Assembly (NCBI GenBank): GCA_947247005.1
Contig: OX365952.1
Span: 51,440,722 to 51,504,721 of the forward strand
Direction of reading: 5' to 3'
DNA: 64,000 nt
Source of the DNA: Spisula solida
Taxonomy: Eukaryota > Mollusca > Bivalvia > Venerida > Mactridae
A program made the position numbers and the translations under genes. Positions 33,721 through 45,331 of the stretch are shown piece after piece (within the stretch, counting starts at the first letter, position 1; each line of letters begins with the position of its first letter). The notes under the pieces are model-generated. The model did not search any database, was not told the DNA's origin, and saw nothing but the letters and a program-made list of their open reading frames with translations.

Positions 33721-36479
33721 CCTGTCAGTTGTTTTCAGAAACCCACTGAAACCTTTGGAGTGTCGGACTATAGTTTCAAGCCGTCTTTTTTACAACATTT
33801 CACAAGGTGCTAGACAAAACGGCCCAGCTACTGGAAAAGATCCTACATTTCGTTAAAAGTTTACTTATTTCCCTTAAAGTGGTTGCATATTTCATATAAA
33901 TCGGTATATAAAAAATTATTTCTGTTATTTTTGTTTTAAAATTTAAATTGTTTAATTTGAAAATAAGATAGCAGTTAGTATTTTAGTGACAATTTTCGTC
34001 TTTGATTTGCAGCAGTGATGTTAAAGTCACGTGGTATTGCTAAACTGTGTAAAGGCCATAGTAACTGTTGTATAGACAAAAATGTGTTAATTTAATCTGT
34101 GTATACAAAATTATGTTTGCACGTTGTCCAAATAACTGTCTGTATTCAGACACCCAACTATATTATATCTAGTGTACATGGCATAAAAACAAACTATATA
34201 CGTACTTGGCATAGTCTAATGTACGCATGGTTTAAAGTAATATGTGCCTATTGATTGGACAACTAATATGATTCTTTATGGACAAAATATTGTGTTAACT
34301 CCGACAAACCGTTTTACAAATAAATTATATAACAATACTTATTAATAAATAAAGGATTTGTAATTATATAAATATCGAGGATCTAGACCTCTACAAAGAG
34401 TTGTCAATTGTTATCAACTGTTATTAAATAAGTTCTTGAATTTTCATTAAGCGAGTTAAATGAAAGTTCCTATGAATTGAGAACTCGTGTTAGATTGTTT
34501 TTATCATATGGCACGGAAATACACATCTGTATGTTGAAAAATACATTGTATGGTATAAACGACGCCGAAAATAACGTCATTTTTAAAAGGGATATATAAA
34601 GTGATGTTATTTGGTATCATTAGACGTACTCGTTATACTGAATCGGATACAAGGAAGGTCATGTGATAATGTATGTAAGTCACACAATGTGGTGAATGTA
34701 CAAAATGCAGCTGAGATAATGAATCACGATATTAAGCTTGGACGGCGGAATTAACGAGTTAGTATTTCATAAAAATGCTTCATACTGCAAAACTTTTGCT
34801 AACATACAACTGTCTGATTCTCATTCTGCACACTGTTTGCTGTTCAAAGAACATCTAACATAACAATAGCATGTGTGTATGCCATGCTCTAGTATAATAT
34901 TTGCTCACTTTTATTTTTATTTAGTTCTGAATTTTATAGCTCTCTTGTCGTACGGCTCAAAATACAAAAAGCTGGGTTGTGTTAATTTTCCCCTGACATT
35001 TGTGTTCATTTTCGTCACGTACTGCCGTTCCAAAGACATACACACTGTGTTTGCCTTTGTTCACGAACTTGACGGTATATAATATCACCTTTTTATCAAA
35101 GTAAAAATTAATCCTTATCAAAACGAAATAAACAAAAACCGGACGATTTAAAGCCATATTATCTCTCCAAAGACTTTTTTCCGATCATCAAGTAGCAAGA
35201 CTAATTACAAGGAATTGGGATAGTTTTTACAAATGACCAATAATTGATGACAGAACGTTAAATGTATCTGTCGAAATAGTATGCCAAAACTCACATTTTA
35301 GTAAACTGTATGGATGACAAAATACTAATTTTGCAAGAGTTGCTTCCCTTAGATTATAAATTGTGTATTTTTTGTTTACAATTCATCATTTTGTAAACAA
35401 ACCAAAAAGGTTGTATTTCGTTTTCTACCATCTTATGGTGACTCAACTAAAGAGCTCAAAATCCATGACTCTACAAATACGTTACCAACTTATTGCTTTT
35501 TGAAAATAGCCGTTTAATAGCAAATTTTATAGCAAATAATACATGATATCACACAATTTGCAATAGTGTACTTCTAACAATATAAAAACCATTCTCGAAG
35601 TTCACTGGTAGAAGTAATATGAAACAGCAATGAACAATTTAAGACACAAGACGAAGTGCAAATGAATATACGCTGGGTCGTAAAATCGTATTTATGTACA
35701 TATATTACTTATTATTGTCTCAGTTATGTACTAAACTTTACACAGTATAAAACATTTCAAATATACATAACCATTATCATTGAATTTTAAGAGACATAAA
35801 CACTCATAAAAGCATCACAATAACAACATTATCAAAGTATGTCCGGAAACCCGTCGTGTTACTTTGGCAATTTCCGCCTCTTAAAAAACTGCCAGTTTTT
35901 TTTAATTTTACGAATATCTGTATTATTTTTTCTGTTACTTGCAAGCAATTTTCTTTTGATTTTATTGTTTCATTCTGCCTAATTAGTGATGAATTATTTG
36001 TCTGAAATGTGTTTTTGTCTTTCTTTGATGTAAAATATGCGCTAAATATATCTTTAAGCATTATTTACACATATAGAGTTAAGAGACTGTTGTTAATGCA
36101 TTGTTTTAAAGGGTTGTTAGGAATTCATTAAAATATGTATGTACATGACGTGTGTATATTGACAACGAGCCACATACGTACATAGTAGACACAGAAAATA
36201 CCCACCCCTCCATAAACACAATACATGTAATTATAACATATTGTCCATACAATATAACATAGAAATTCTATTCAAAAAAAGGCTTTTAGCCTATCATTCT
36301 ACATACGTATATACAAGTATAAACATAGCATGTCAATGGTGATGCAAGAACATAATCATGAAAATATGTACATACATATATAGTATATATAGAATGTTCA
36401 ATTTAGAAAATGATGTTTACATGTAAATAAATAAATTAGCACATATTAAGTTAATCTATAAATACATACAAGTGTGTCT
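33721..36479. other. No gene recognised (2.8 kb)
   Basis: The minus-strand 85-codon frame at 35804-36061 is lysine-rich with no recognisable domain and could be chance in AT-rich DNA. 34873-35157 has overlapping frames on both strands. I see no TIRs or tandem arrays. The stretch nearest 36480 may be the 3' untranslated part of the minus-strand LINE that follows. Confidence 0.35.
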
Positions 36480-39240
36480 AACAGAAAAAAGTTGATAATT
36501 GGTAAGGGGAGAATTGGGACTATAAGAAGTATAGTCGCGACCTTAATTCAAAATTTTTGTGTACCAACAATGATAGTTATTTATAGTACATTGATTTTCT
36601 CTGTTCAATAGTTCTGCAAATTTCAAATCATTCGGATGTTTCCAATAACATTTTTTGAGGTAAACTTTTCTTCAAACTTTAAATACCGGACATTCTAAAA
36701 CAAAATGAAATTCATCTTCTAAAGTGCTACAACATTTATATTTGCCCTCATTAAATGATACTTAAGCTGGCTTATGCCACCGTCCAGATTCAACTTCTAA
36801 TTTATGCGCTTAGACCCTAATTGTGTGAGACACCTTCTTAATTTATAAGTAGTAATAATATCTAAGTATGGTTGAAAACGAAAGTCTACTAATAAGTCAT
36901 ATGTTTTTGCTCTTGATAAATTTGAAATTCACTATATCAACTTTGAATCAAGATGTCTCTAACTCGGGTTTTAAATATTCCCAAAAAATAAGTTCACGTT
37001 CCCTACACCTTGAAATTGGCATACGTAGTTAAAACCTAAATATCCTAACAATAATTTTACATAATTAACCCAAGATATTTTTGAGGCCATATTTCTAAAT
37101 CATTTATCATCATATTATATACATATTTGACATATTTACAATAATTACATTGTAGTATTTTAAACAAGTATTTGATAACATTTACCAATCTCGTATTTAG
37201 CAAGGGTGCTCTACCTAGTTCTCCGTATATAACATTATTTTGAGTTTGTATTCTAACGCCCAATATTTGTTTACAGAATTGTAGATGTATTCTTTCAACA
37301 ATATCACTGTTGTTGAAACCCCAAATTTCATTTCCGTAACTAAGAATTGGATTAAAATAAGTTTATCAAACAAGTCTAAATAGTGACTAATTGCAATCTA
37401 AGGAAACTTTACTAAATATTTTTTAAGTTTGAAAATGGCTTTAAGGACTCGCCCACTTAATGCTGCTTCATAAGTTGCTGTATTTAACCCACCCGTAGTG
37501 AAAAAACACTGCCGAGGTACGTGAATTTTTAACTATTTCTTATTTTGACCCCATATATATATTGAACTGTGCATTTATATCATATGTGTATGCGTGTGCG
37601 TGTGTGTGTGCATGTGCGTGTGGGGGTACGTGTGTGCGTGCTTGTGTGCGTGCGTGTGTGCGTGCGTGTGTGTGTGTGTATGTGGGGTGGGTGGTATTGC
37701 ATGTAAGTGTGTTTGCTTTGCATGCGTAGTTATACATGAATATATACATTTATAATAATAATTGTAAAAATGGGCATTATGCCTAAATTTCTTGAATAAA
37801 CTATAAACTGTATATAAATTCCATGTTTTGTCTTATTGTTCCTCCCTTTTTGAAAAATCATTACTTTCGTTTTTTGTACATTTACCGATAATTTCCATTT
37901 TGTGCAGTGTGTTTCTAATAAAATCAAACCATGTTGCAACCCTGTTTCAGTTTCTGACATTATGACTATATCGTCAGCGTACAAAAGTAAAAATATCTTT
38001 AACATACCTATATCAACTCCATCAAAACCATTTAGGGCAAAGGGTTTTTCTATGTCATTAAGGTTCATTGAAAACAAACATGGTGACAGACATTCGCTTT
38101 GTCTGACTCCTAACAAACATATAAAATCATCTCTTAACAGCATTTTTTTCATATTTTACACGTGACTTAACCTTTGTATACATTGATTGAATAATATTTA
38201 AAATTCATCATCTAACACCTAATTTTATCAACTTATACCACAATATATCTCTTGCCATAACATTAAAGGCTTTCGTAAAATCAGCATATGCTACCTACAG
38301 TTTTCGATTTGTGATTAAAACATGATTGATTATTCCGTTTAGACGAAAATATTATCAACTGTTCCCTTTTGTTTCCTAAACCCAGCTTGTGCCTCTATAT
38401 CAAAATTGTATTTTTCAGCCCACTTATTTAATATATTGTTTATTACCCGAGTGAACAATTTCCCAAGTGAACTTAATAAAGTTATCCCCCCATAGTTCCC
38501 TACTTCATTGATGTCCCCTTCCTTAAATTTCGGTACTATAACACCTTCTGTCAAGGTTTCTGGAAATACCCTTTTTTGAAAAGCTTGTTTAACAATAAAA
38601 CAATACATGCTAAAAAATCTTGTGACCCATAAATTAAAAGTTCATTTATTAAGTAATCTAGACCAGCTGATTTCCCTATATTCAACTCTTTACAGGCCTT
38701 CATAACTTCATTGGTAGAAAAATCAACATTCAGTTCTAAAAACATACAGTCCAATTCATTATAATTATAAAATATTCGCATCAGGTTGAAAACAGACAGC
38801 TGATAATTTGCTAGAATTACTGTTATTGTCTTCATAATTTCCAATACTCTTTTGCTTTTGATAATCCATTTTTTCCAATTTTTTAAAAAAAATTGTCTTA
38901 TAGTTTTGTTATATTCACTTCAAGTATGAATCATATTCTGTCTATTTTGCTCAAATTTATCATGCCTGAAACGATTAAAACGTCCATAAAAGTCTTTACG
39001 TAACTGTAAACATTCATTATTATACCAAGTATTGGTGTTTGTTTGACGCATTGTATTTGTTTCTCTAGAGTTATCATTAAACAATTTCTTTTTAAATAAA
39101 GGTGTACATACATCATCAACAGTATTATAAAATTCATTCAAATTCGAATCAATGTCATCATTTGAAACTGCACTATTAATATTATGACTCAACGACTGTA
39201 GCCTTGCCCTAACACTTTCGTTTTCTAACGCTTCCAAAAA
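36480..39240 (-). mobile_element. Minus-strand LINE remnant (linker, reverse transcriptase, C-terminal knuckle)
   Basis: Minus-strand order from 39240 down: linker (WYNNECLQLRKDFYGRFNRF), fingers with FSTNEVMKACKELNIGKSAG (about 38730-38650), EGVIVPKFKEGDINEVGNY and DIEAQAGFRKQKGTVDNI (38550-38340), palm with LGVRQSECLSPCLFSMNLND and FLLLYADDIVIMSET (38120-37960), WKLSVNVQKTKVMIFQKGR (about 37890-37840), thumb with NPILSYGNEIWG (about 37340) and YGELGRAPLLNTRLVN (about 37230-37190), and a tail EDEFHFVLECP with an H-x4-C knuckle (about 36720-36690). The first Asp motif near 38280 is worn. Endonuclease and ORF1 are absent (5' truncated). A TG-rich tract has grown inside the thumb coding region. 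Confidence 0.85.
37584..37700 (+). repeat. (TG)n/(TGCG)n microsatellite
   Basis: Alternating GTGTGTGTGCATGTGCGTG-type sequence with interruptions, followed by GGGGTGGGTGG and TTTGCTTTGCATGCGTAG. It lies within the minus-strand LINE thumb and splits it. The Thr/His-rich minus-strand frame over it is an artefact of the repeat. Confidence 0.85.
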
Positions 39241-40968
39241 TAAACCCTTTTATAGATACTCAACAAAAATAAAAAGTTCATAAAAAAGAAGCTTAGGTTT
39301 CCATTCACTTTATAGTTTTTAACTTTTCGTTATCTAAAAGGATTGGTGAAATTTATCAATGACCTAGGCTCCAAAGGGCCACACAAGGGTCTGAGAAAAT
39401 TTGGACATTTTTTAATGACGAAATTAGTGGTATGGTATGTAGCGAACTATAGCTTACATATTCCGTTGAATAAAACAACAAGTTATGCTTAGAATTATTA
39501 TATTTTAATTCAAAGGCAGGTAATTTAAAACATACCAAACTTTGACTCAAAATGCTTTTGACATGGCTGATTTCGAAATTGATTTCATTAACAATCATGA
39601 TACATGTATTGATGTTTATGACCCGTAAACAGTTCAACTACCCTTAATCATATTGTGTTCATTAGCATAATGATATAATGATATAATGATATTAAAACAA
39701 AATGAGTTATTCCCCTTTGTGTTCAGTATTGCAGTGTTACTTTCCGTGGAATTCTTAAACAGTGTCGACAGACTAATGGCTACAACGTCTTTACTGGAAT
39801 ATTTCTTCATTAAGCATTGTCACATAAACAGAAGAAAAGTGGCTACATTTTATTTTGCTGAGTATATGTAATCAATATCAGATCTGGCGTTTATAAAATG
39901 GTAATAGTTATTTTACTCCTAATTTAATTGTATAAGATCTTACTAATGTTATGTCACTATTGATCTAATAACTTTTTCAAAATCAATATCTGTATCGCCA
40001 ATTATAAACGAAACAACATTTAAATAGTTTCCCATAAATTGACAAAAATAGATCCAATCTTATACGAGCAAATATTTCACATTTTCCATACTCTGAATTC
40101 TACACAACTTCAACATGAAGTTTTTAAAAAAAGAAATTTGATAATCAAAAAAGATAAGATAAAATTGGATATCACGTACCAGAAACGCTAGAGCTTAAAG
40201 GTACGAAAAACACACTAAAACAAATAAAAAAAACTAAAGTCATACAAACTCACCTTATTTCTATAATTAGCCAAAATGATAACTTTGCAGGAGTGCTTAA
40301 TGAACGCGTCAATTCTCCTCAAGAATCACAGTTATTTTGGGTGGCGAATATCGGATTTTACAGAACTTCCAGCAACAGAGAGCAGTTCTAAAGGTGTTGG
40401 AGAAAACGTTTGCATTTTCCTGACTAGAGAGTTATTACAGGAGCTGATTTCAAGTTATCTAAGGTTGGAAGTGAATTGCGATAATTTAATTGTCTGATAC
40501 ACAATTCATTGTCGTTATGTTTGCCTCGATAGCTCTTTAATATAATGCTTTTATATTCTGTTACTAGAAGCGAATGTCTTGTTTATGTTAATTGCTAGTC
40601 TGGTTCAAACTTAATTGAATATTTAAGAAATCTGAATCCAGATTATCGTCCTGAAACACCATTTAAAAGCTTTAAGACATATTGGTTGGTAAATATTACA
40701 CAGACAGGCTAGTGTAGAGCGTCCGCTCAGAGTGCATGACGTTTGGGCTCGTTGTACTATAGTCACGTGATACAAACCTACAAAATAAAAAATGATATCC
40801 TAATTACCATTCCGTGGCACTCGCCATTTTTTCTCTCATACCCTCGTGGCCGAGGCTAGCTTCGAAAGTGATTAATATACGTTGTTAACCTTCAATCTAG
40901 AATAAATCAGTTTAAGCTTATAGTACACTGGAACCTTAAGTATCGACTGGTCGAGGATGATATATATA
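39241..40968. other. No gene recognised
   Basis: AT-rich. The plus-strand 73-codon frame at 40276-40497 (MITLQECLMNASILLKNHSY...) has near-average composition but no known motif, and I would not call it a gene. ATGATATA tandem words at 39668-39691. Confidence 0.35.
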
Positions 40969-40969
40969 A

Positions 40970-41330
40970 TGAGGCGTTCTCCAGGAAAACCGGGCTTACA
41001 ATGTAGTGACATTGTATTAGTATATATGTAATAAGGTTAAGAAACCCCTCTTAAATGAGAAAAAAGGATAATATAGAACTATGTCTTAGATTTATTTTTT
41101 CTCATGAATCATGTAAAAATATCTTCTGTTGTTGCTATGGTGACCAATTTCTGAAGAGTATACATATTGAGAAAACGAGGGATTAGTGGTTAAAAACAGT
41201 AGCTAAATGGCCCTAAAAGCTAAAATTCACGATTTAGATATGTTTAATTAAAAAAGGAATATAATTCTAAAATGTGATACAGTTGTGAAATGTTTACGTC
41301 AAAAACTCGTTTTAAAACATATTTTTATTT
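40970..41330. mobile_element. Family GAGCC TIR element, truncated inverted copy
   Basis: The left end GAGGCGTTCTCCAGGAAAAC is the family TIR. Inside, TTGCTATGGTGACCAATTTC is the reverse complement of the core TTGGTCACCATAGCAA, and the flanking sequence aligns, inverted, with 55790-56060 (TAAGGTTAAGAAA, AACTATGTCTTAGATTTATT). The distal TIR and the TGACGTCG block were not found, so it is truncated near 41330. It supplies the uninterrupted reference showing where copy 55493-56866 was invaded. Confidence 0.7.
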
Positions 41331-41418
41331 GTATATCAATTAGTACAGTATGCAAACCTATATAACGCATATATATGCAATCATGTGTAATTGTAAATCT
41401 CTGGAGCGCACAAAATGT

Positions 41419-42110
41419 TCATGGTGAGCTTTTGGGATACCGTGATGTCCATCGTCTGTTTTGTGATGTCCGCGCATCCATGCGGCCGTCCGTTAACCTT
41501 TTCTCCAAATGACTTTCCTAATCCGTTCGGCTAAATGTTATAAAACTTCACAGGAATGCTCTTTGGGTTAACCACTACTACAATTGTTCAAATCATTAAC
41601 TCCATTGATTAATTAGGTCATGGGTACCACAAAAAAGGGGGTTTAAAGTGTAAATTAAAAATAATATTCTTTTCTGAAATCGCAAGAACAGGAGCTTTTA
41701 TATTTTATGTAAAGCATCATCCAGAGGTCCTCTTGATAGGTTGTTCAAATTATGCCCCTTGTGTAAACATTTTCTCCGCCCCGGGGACCATTTGTTTCGC
41801 GTAGTGTTGTGTAGGGAAGCCCTTGGAATATCCTATTGTCCCAAACTACAACATGTTAGGCCCGGCGTTTAGAATTTGGCAGTTGCGTCACATACTAGTG
41901 GTTTCGCTCTACAAAGTTTGTTCAATTTATGCACCTGTGGTCAAAATTGGGCCCGTCCCTGGGGTCACTTGTTTTACATTGACTTCTATCAGGAAAATTA
42001 AAAAAAACTTCTTGTCTGCTACAGAAATTGGCCTCGTTCTGGGGAGTCACCAGTTTTACATAGATTTATAAAGGGAAACCCTTTAAAAATTTGTTCTGAT
42101 TGTGTCTGTT
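41419..42110 (+). repeat. Dispersed repeat with degenerate 100-bp-scale sub-repeats
   Basis: Starts near TCATGGTGAGCTTTTGGGAT with GATGTCCATCGTCTG...CGTCCGTTAACCTTTTCTCC. It then repeats, with decay, modules of the form TTGTTCAAATTATGCCCCTT...CTCCGCCCCGGGGACCATTT (41741-41800), TTTGTTCAATTTATGCACCT...GTCCCTGGGGTCACTTGTTT (41917-41975) and CCTCGTTCTGGGGAGTCACC...TTTACATAGATTTATAAAGG (42030-42075). I recall this motif set from bivalve genomes. No TIRs or coding frame of note. Confidence 0.6.
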
Positions 42111-42755
42111 GTTTGGAAGAAAACCATTGTCTGCTTTACTATACCTAGAACTTTTGCATTCTTGTTGAATGACTGTTGAATGACTCATCTAGTACATGCT
42201 ATTGTCCGTACACATCTAGAAGCATTTGACACTGATCATGTTTATTTATGCTATCCATGTACCCTCTGTCCTAAATTGTCAAAGTGCTCTGATAGTAGAT
42301 CTGCACTTTCTATTTCACATGTTCATTACTCAAGTCTTATATAAGTAAAGCTGTTGCTACCAATGCGCTACTGTGTAGTTAACGTATATTCTTGTGTTGG
42401 TAGTTGAAGCTTCGGGATTATTTGATGTGACATTAAATACTAAGATATATTGATTCTAACCTTGTTGTTTCGAATGACGTAGTTTACGTATTTAGGATCT
42501 GGAAATTATTTATATTTTAAAAAATGGTGTGATTTTGAGTGATAAGCTCCCGGTCACTTGTATAGGTCCTTCACATTTGACTGTTTTGGTCCCCATGTTC
42601 TAGTTTCGAGACTGGCGGAGTGTTCAATCGTGTTTTTTGGTAAATGTTCCATTGTTTGTTTCTTGGTGCTCTGCAATTCTGTCGAGTACTAATTTCCATG
42701 AATAAAAAGTAATTATTCAGTCAGACAATTAGTTTGACTTCCAATTTCACAAAGT
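42111..42755. other. No gene seen
   Basis: AT-rich; a short local duplication TTGAATGACTGTTGAATGAC at 42164-42183. No coding signal. Confidence 0.35.
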
Positions 42756-42941
42756 GTTGACCCTACCCTACATGAAATATCCTAGTGTTGACCCTACCCT
42801 ACATGAAATATCCTAGTGTTGATCCTACCCTACATGAAATATCCTAGTGTTGACCCTACCCTACATGAAATATCCTAGTTTTGACCCTACCCTACATGAA
42901 ATATCCTAGTGCTGACCCTACCCTACATGAAATATCCTAGT
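42756..42941 (+). repeat. Minisatellite, 6 x 31 bp
   Basis: The unit GTTGACCCTACCCTACATGA plus AATATCCTAGT is repeated exactly six times (186 bp) with only single-base changes (GATC for GACC in unit 3, TT in unit 5, GCTG in unit 6). Near-identity implies a recent origin. Each unit carries CCCTACCCTA on this strand. No open frame spans the array. Confidence 0.95.
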
Positions 42942-43380
42942 ATCCACTAATATGTCACTCGGCGATATGTCATTGGAGTATGCGTGTGAAGACGAAGACA
43001 TTGTTTTGCAATTATTGTAATAATTTAACCTTTTCAGAATATTTATTTAAAGACCAACTTCGAAGTCATCGTCGCATGGATACATGTTATATATCTAAAC
43101 ATATTATACATATTTAGAATAGCAGGGCTGTGAACAAATGTAAGTGATGTGTGTTAGCGAAGTCAGTTGTTGTGATACAGCAAGGCGTGATGTGTCGTTC
43201 TTGCAGAATTTGTGGAGGTCTGTTAGCCATCAGGATATTTTCATTCCCTTCATATTCGCCTTATTGTGTACACTTTCATGTACGCATTTTACTGTGATTT
43301 ATGCGAGTATTGGTCGAAGATTGAAAATACAATTATTCTATTCTATTCTGTAGTGACTGTCTTATTTTGTTTGAACTAGG
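42942..43380. other. No gene seen
   Basis: The frame at 43144-43353 (69 codons) has no recognisable domain. The sequence around 43320-43345 is a TTCTATTCTATTC low-complexity run. Confidence 0.35.
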
Positions 43381-43600
43381 ATTATATATATGTTGTAGAT
43401 TGTCCCTGTGGTGTATAATGTCCGGTTGTTATTTTCTCGTCACCTGGTTCTCGTTCCGTTTTAGTTTGACTGACTGAGGCGGCAGACTTTCGGGACGGGA
43501 TACCGTGTTTTTTTAGTTGCTAGATTTGTACGTTTGGTATTGTCTGTGCCGCTTATATGAGTGCTGCTTTCCCTGTCTGACTTAATATTATCTTTATGGG
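43381..43600 (+). repeat. Dispersed TTAATATTATCTTT-ended repeat, internally deleted copy
   Basis: 5' module TGTAGATTGTCCCTGTGGTG, TTTTAGTTTGACTGACTGAG and GCGGCAGACTTTCGGGACGG. A short middle is followed directly by GTGCTGCTTTCCCTGTCTGA and the end CTTAATATTATCTTTA. The central CTCGGCTGG modules are missing compared with 15595-15800 (inverse strand). Confidence 0.75.
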
Positions 43601-43951
43601 TGCAGGTGAATAATAACAATAATCGTTCAATTCCTCAGCCATAATTGTTCCTGGATTACGTCTAGCAATTCGTAACAGAACTATCAAACACCAAATATAA
43701 TCAAAATATGTCAAACTTTGACATTTACGTGACACAATCCGGAAACAGCAAGGCTATCAATCGTAATTAGCGTACTCAATAACCCCTGTATTTCTTTCAC
43801 TCGCAATTATAATTTCAAATAGACATCTTTCCATTATCTTGAGGCAAAATGTTCGTATTCTTTTCGAAGGAACACGTATTTCACAAACTCTACGTTTTGA
43901 GGTTCATTGCGTTCGTAAATGTGTTATGACGAACACGAGGGTACAATTTTA
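43601..43951. other. No gene seen
   Basis: Short overlapping frames on both strands without domains, ending at the TA of the TIR element that follows. Confidence 0.35.
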
Positions 43952-44705
43952 CGAGGTGTGTCCAACAAGAAATGCGTGGAAAAATAATTGTTCTACAATA
44001 GTTCGAGTGTACTCACTCAAACCCGAGCGGCACAGGTGGTGACGTCAGTAACGTCCGCAACGTAAATTAACAACGTCTAAAATGCCAAAATTGTCCAAAG
44101 TGTTTGATGATTTGAACCGGTGTTTTTTCCAATGATACACTTAATTGAATGATAGCATGTTGTGCTTTGACGTAAAAAGACGTAATTTTCGTAATTTAAC
44201 TTGACCTGCGCCGCTTAGCAAAACCATGATATATATAATGTCATATATTGTTTTTATTTTTATAGTATTGTAACGAACAGTGGTTTTCGTGAAACTCCTT
44301 GCAGTATTATATATTACTCATTTCTTATTCGGTAGGGGAGACCACCGTGGTTTGATTCCAGATATGCACTAAGTCTGTTCGTACCAGGAAGTAACATAAA
44401 ACCAATTTGTCTATTATGTTAATATTCTATTAAATAGTGCATGTCGAGTCAAAATTTATGTTTTCATATTGTAATCGCATCATAAGACACTTCTATTAAT
44501 TTGGTATTAGTCCGTGAAACACGTTGCAACTTTATACTTTTATCATACTCATGTAGACGCTTTTAAATCCTATTCCCCGGAAGTCATGGTTCTTGAACGC
44601 ATAGGCAAATGCATATCATAAATATTTACTTCGCTTGAAATTCAGCCAGACGAGGCGCTCATTAAACATTTGGCGATGATTACTGAAATACGCCGACTAG
44701 ATATA

Positions 44706-44732
44706 TGACGTCACATAATAAGCTTATATAAG
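44706..44732 (+). promoter_or_regulatory. CRE + TATA promoter-like site
   Basis: A perfect palindromic CRE, TGACGTCA (44706-44713), stands 11 bp ahead of TATATAAG (44725-44732). This arrangement resembles a Pol II core promoter. Downstream there is no long ORF, but a potential polyadenylation signal AATAAA lies 1.25 kb away at 45980. Transcription is inferred from sequence only. Confidence 0.45.
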
Positions 44733-44925
44733 GCGGTAATCGACTGAAATTCGTCATTCGTTTGCTCACCGATCTCGGAGAGGGAACGCAATTGTTATAC
44801 GCAGTAGTTACTTGCAGTGAATAGGTTAGACTAATATTAATTCTTGTACGAGACTGTTGTACTTGGGTTGTTCGGTTAGTTAGATGGTAGTTTGTAGGTA
44901 TTTGAAGTCTGTTGATAGGAGCTTG

Positions 44926-45331
44926 GTAGTACCGCTATATACGGAATCGTCTTACTCGCAAGGGTGCTCGATTGGGTATAGATGGTTTTGCCGAGTTTTA
45001 GATAGAGTCTGGCTGACACTTCGTGCAGTGCCGCTATATACGGAATCGTTCAATTTGCAACGGTGCTCGATTGGGCATAGATGGTACTGCTGGGTTTTGG
45101 TTAGTCTACTTGAGGTTGGTTGTGTTGTCTTGGTTCGAATTTGGTGATACCTCTATATATGGAATCGTCCAACTCGCAAGGGTGCTCGATTGGGCATAGT
45201 TGGTATTGCCAAGTTTTTAGTTAGTTGATAATTAGTCTGGCTGAAGCTTTGTGTGGTGCCGCTATATACGGAATCGTCCTACTCGCAAGGGTGCTCGATT
45301 GGGCAGAGATGGTACTGCTGGGTTTTGGTTA
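44926..45331 (+). repeat. Four 75-bp repeats at 100-116 bp spacing
   Basis: Each has CCGCTATATACGGAATCGTC, then ACTCGCAAGGGTGCTCGATT, GGGCATAGATGGTACTGC and GGGTTTTGG. Starts are at about 44926, 45026, 45142 and 45253. The sequence between units is only partly shared (GTCTGGCTGA before units 2 and 4). The 87-codon frame at 44884-45147 crosses two units in a repeat-driven way and is not a convincing gene. Confidence 0.85.

Noticed and set aside
35804..36061. 85-codon lysine-rich minus-strand frame as a small protein gene
   Set aside because: Composition follows AT bias, no motif, and it may be LINE 3' flank; insufficient support.
37540..37749. Minus-strand Thr/His/Ala-rich open frame
   Set aside because: It is a translation of the TG/TGCG microsatellite.
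40276..40497. 73-codon open frame with near-normal composition
   Set aside because: No recognised motif, no splice or promoter context, and its length is expected by chance in a 64-kb window.
42756..42941. CRISPR-like regular repeats
   Set aside because: Units are contiguous with no unique spacers, and the sequence is eukaryotic in character; it is a minisatellite.
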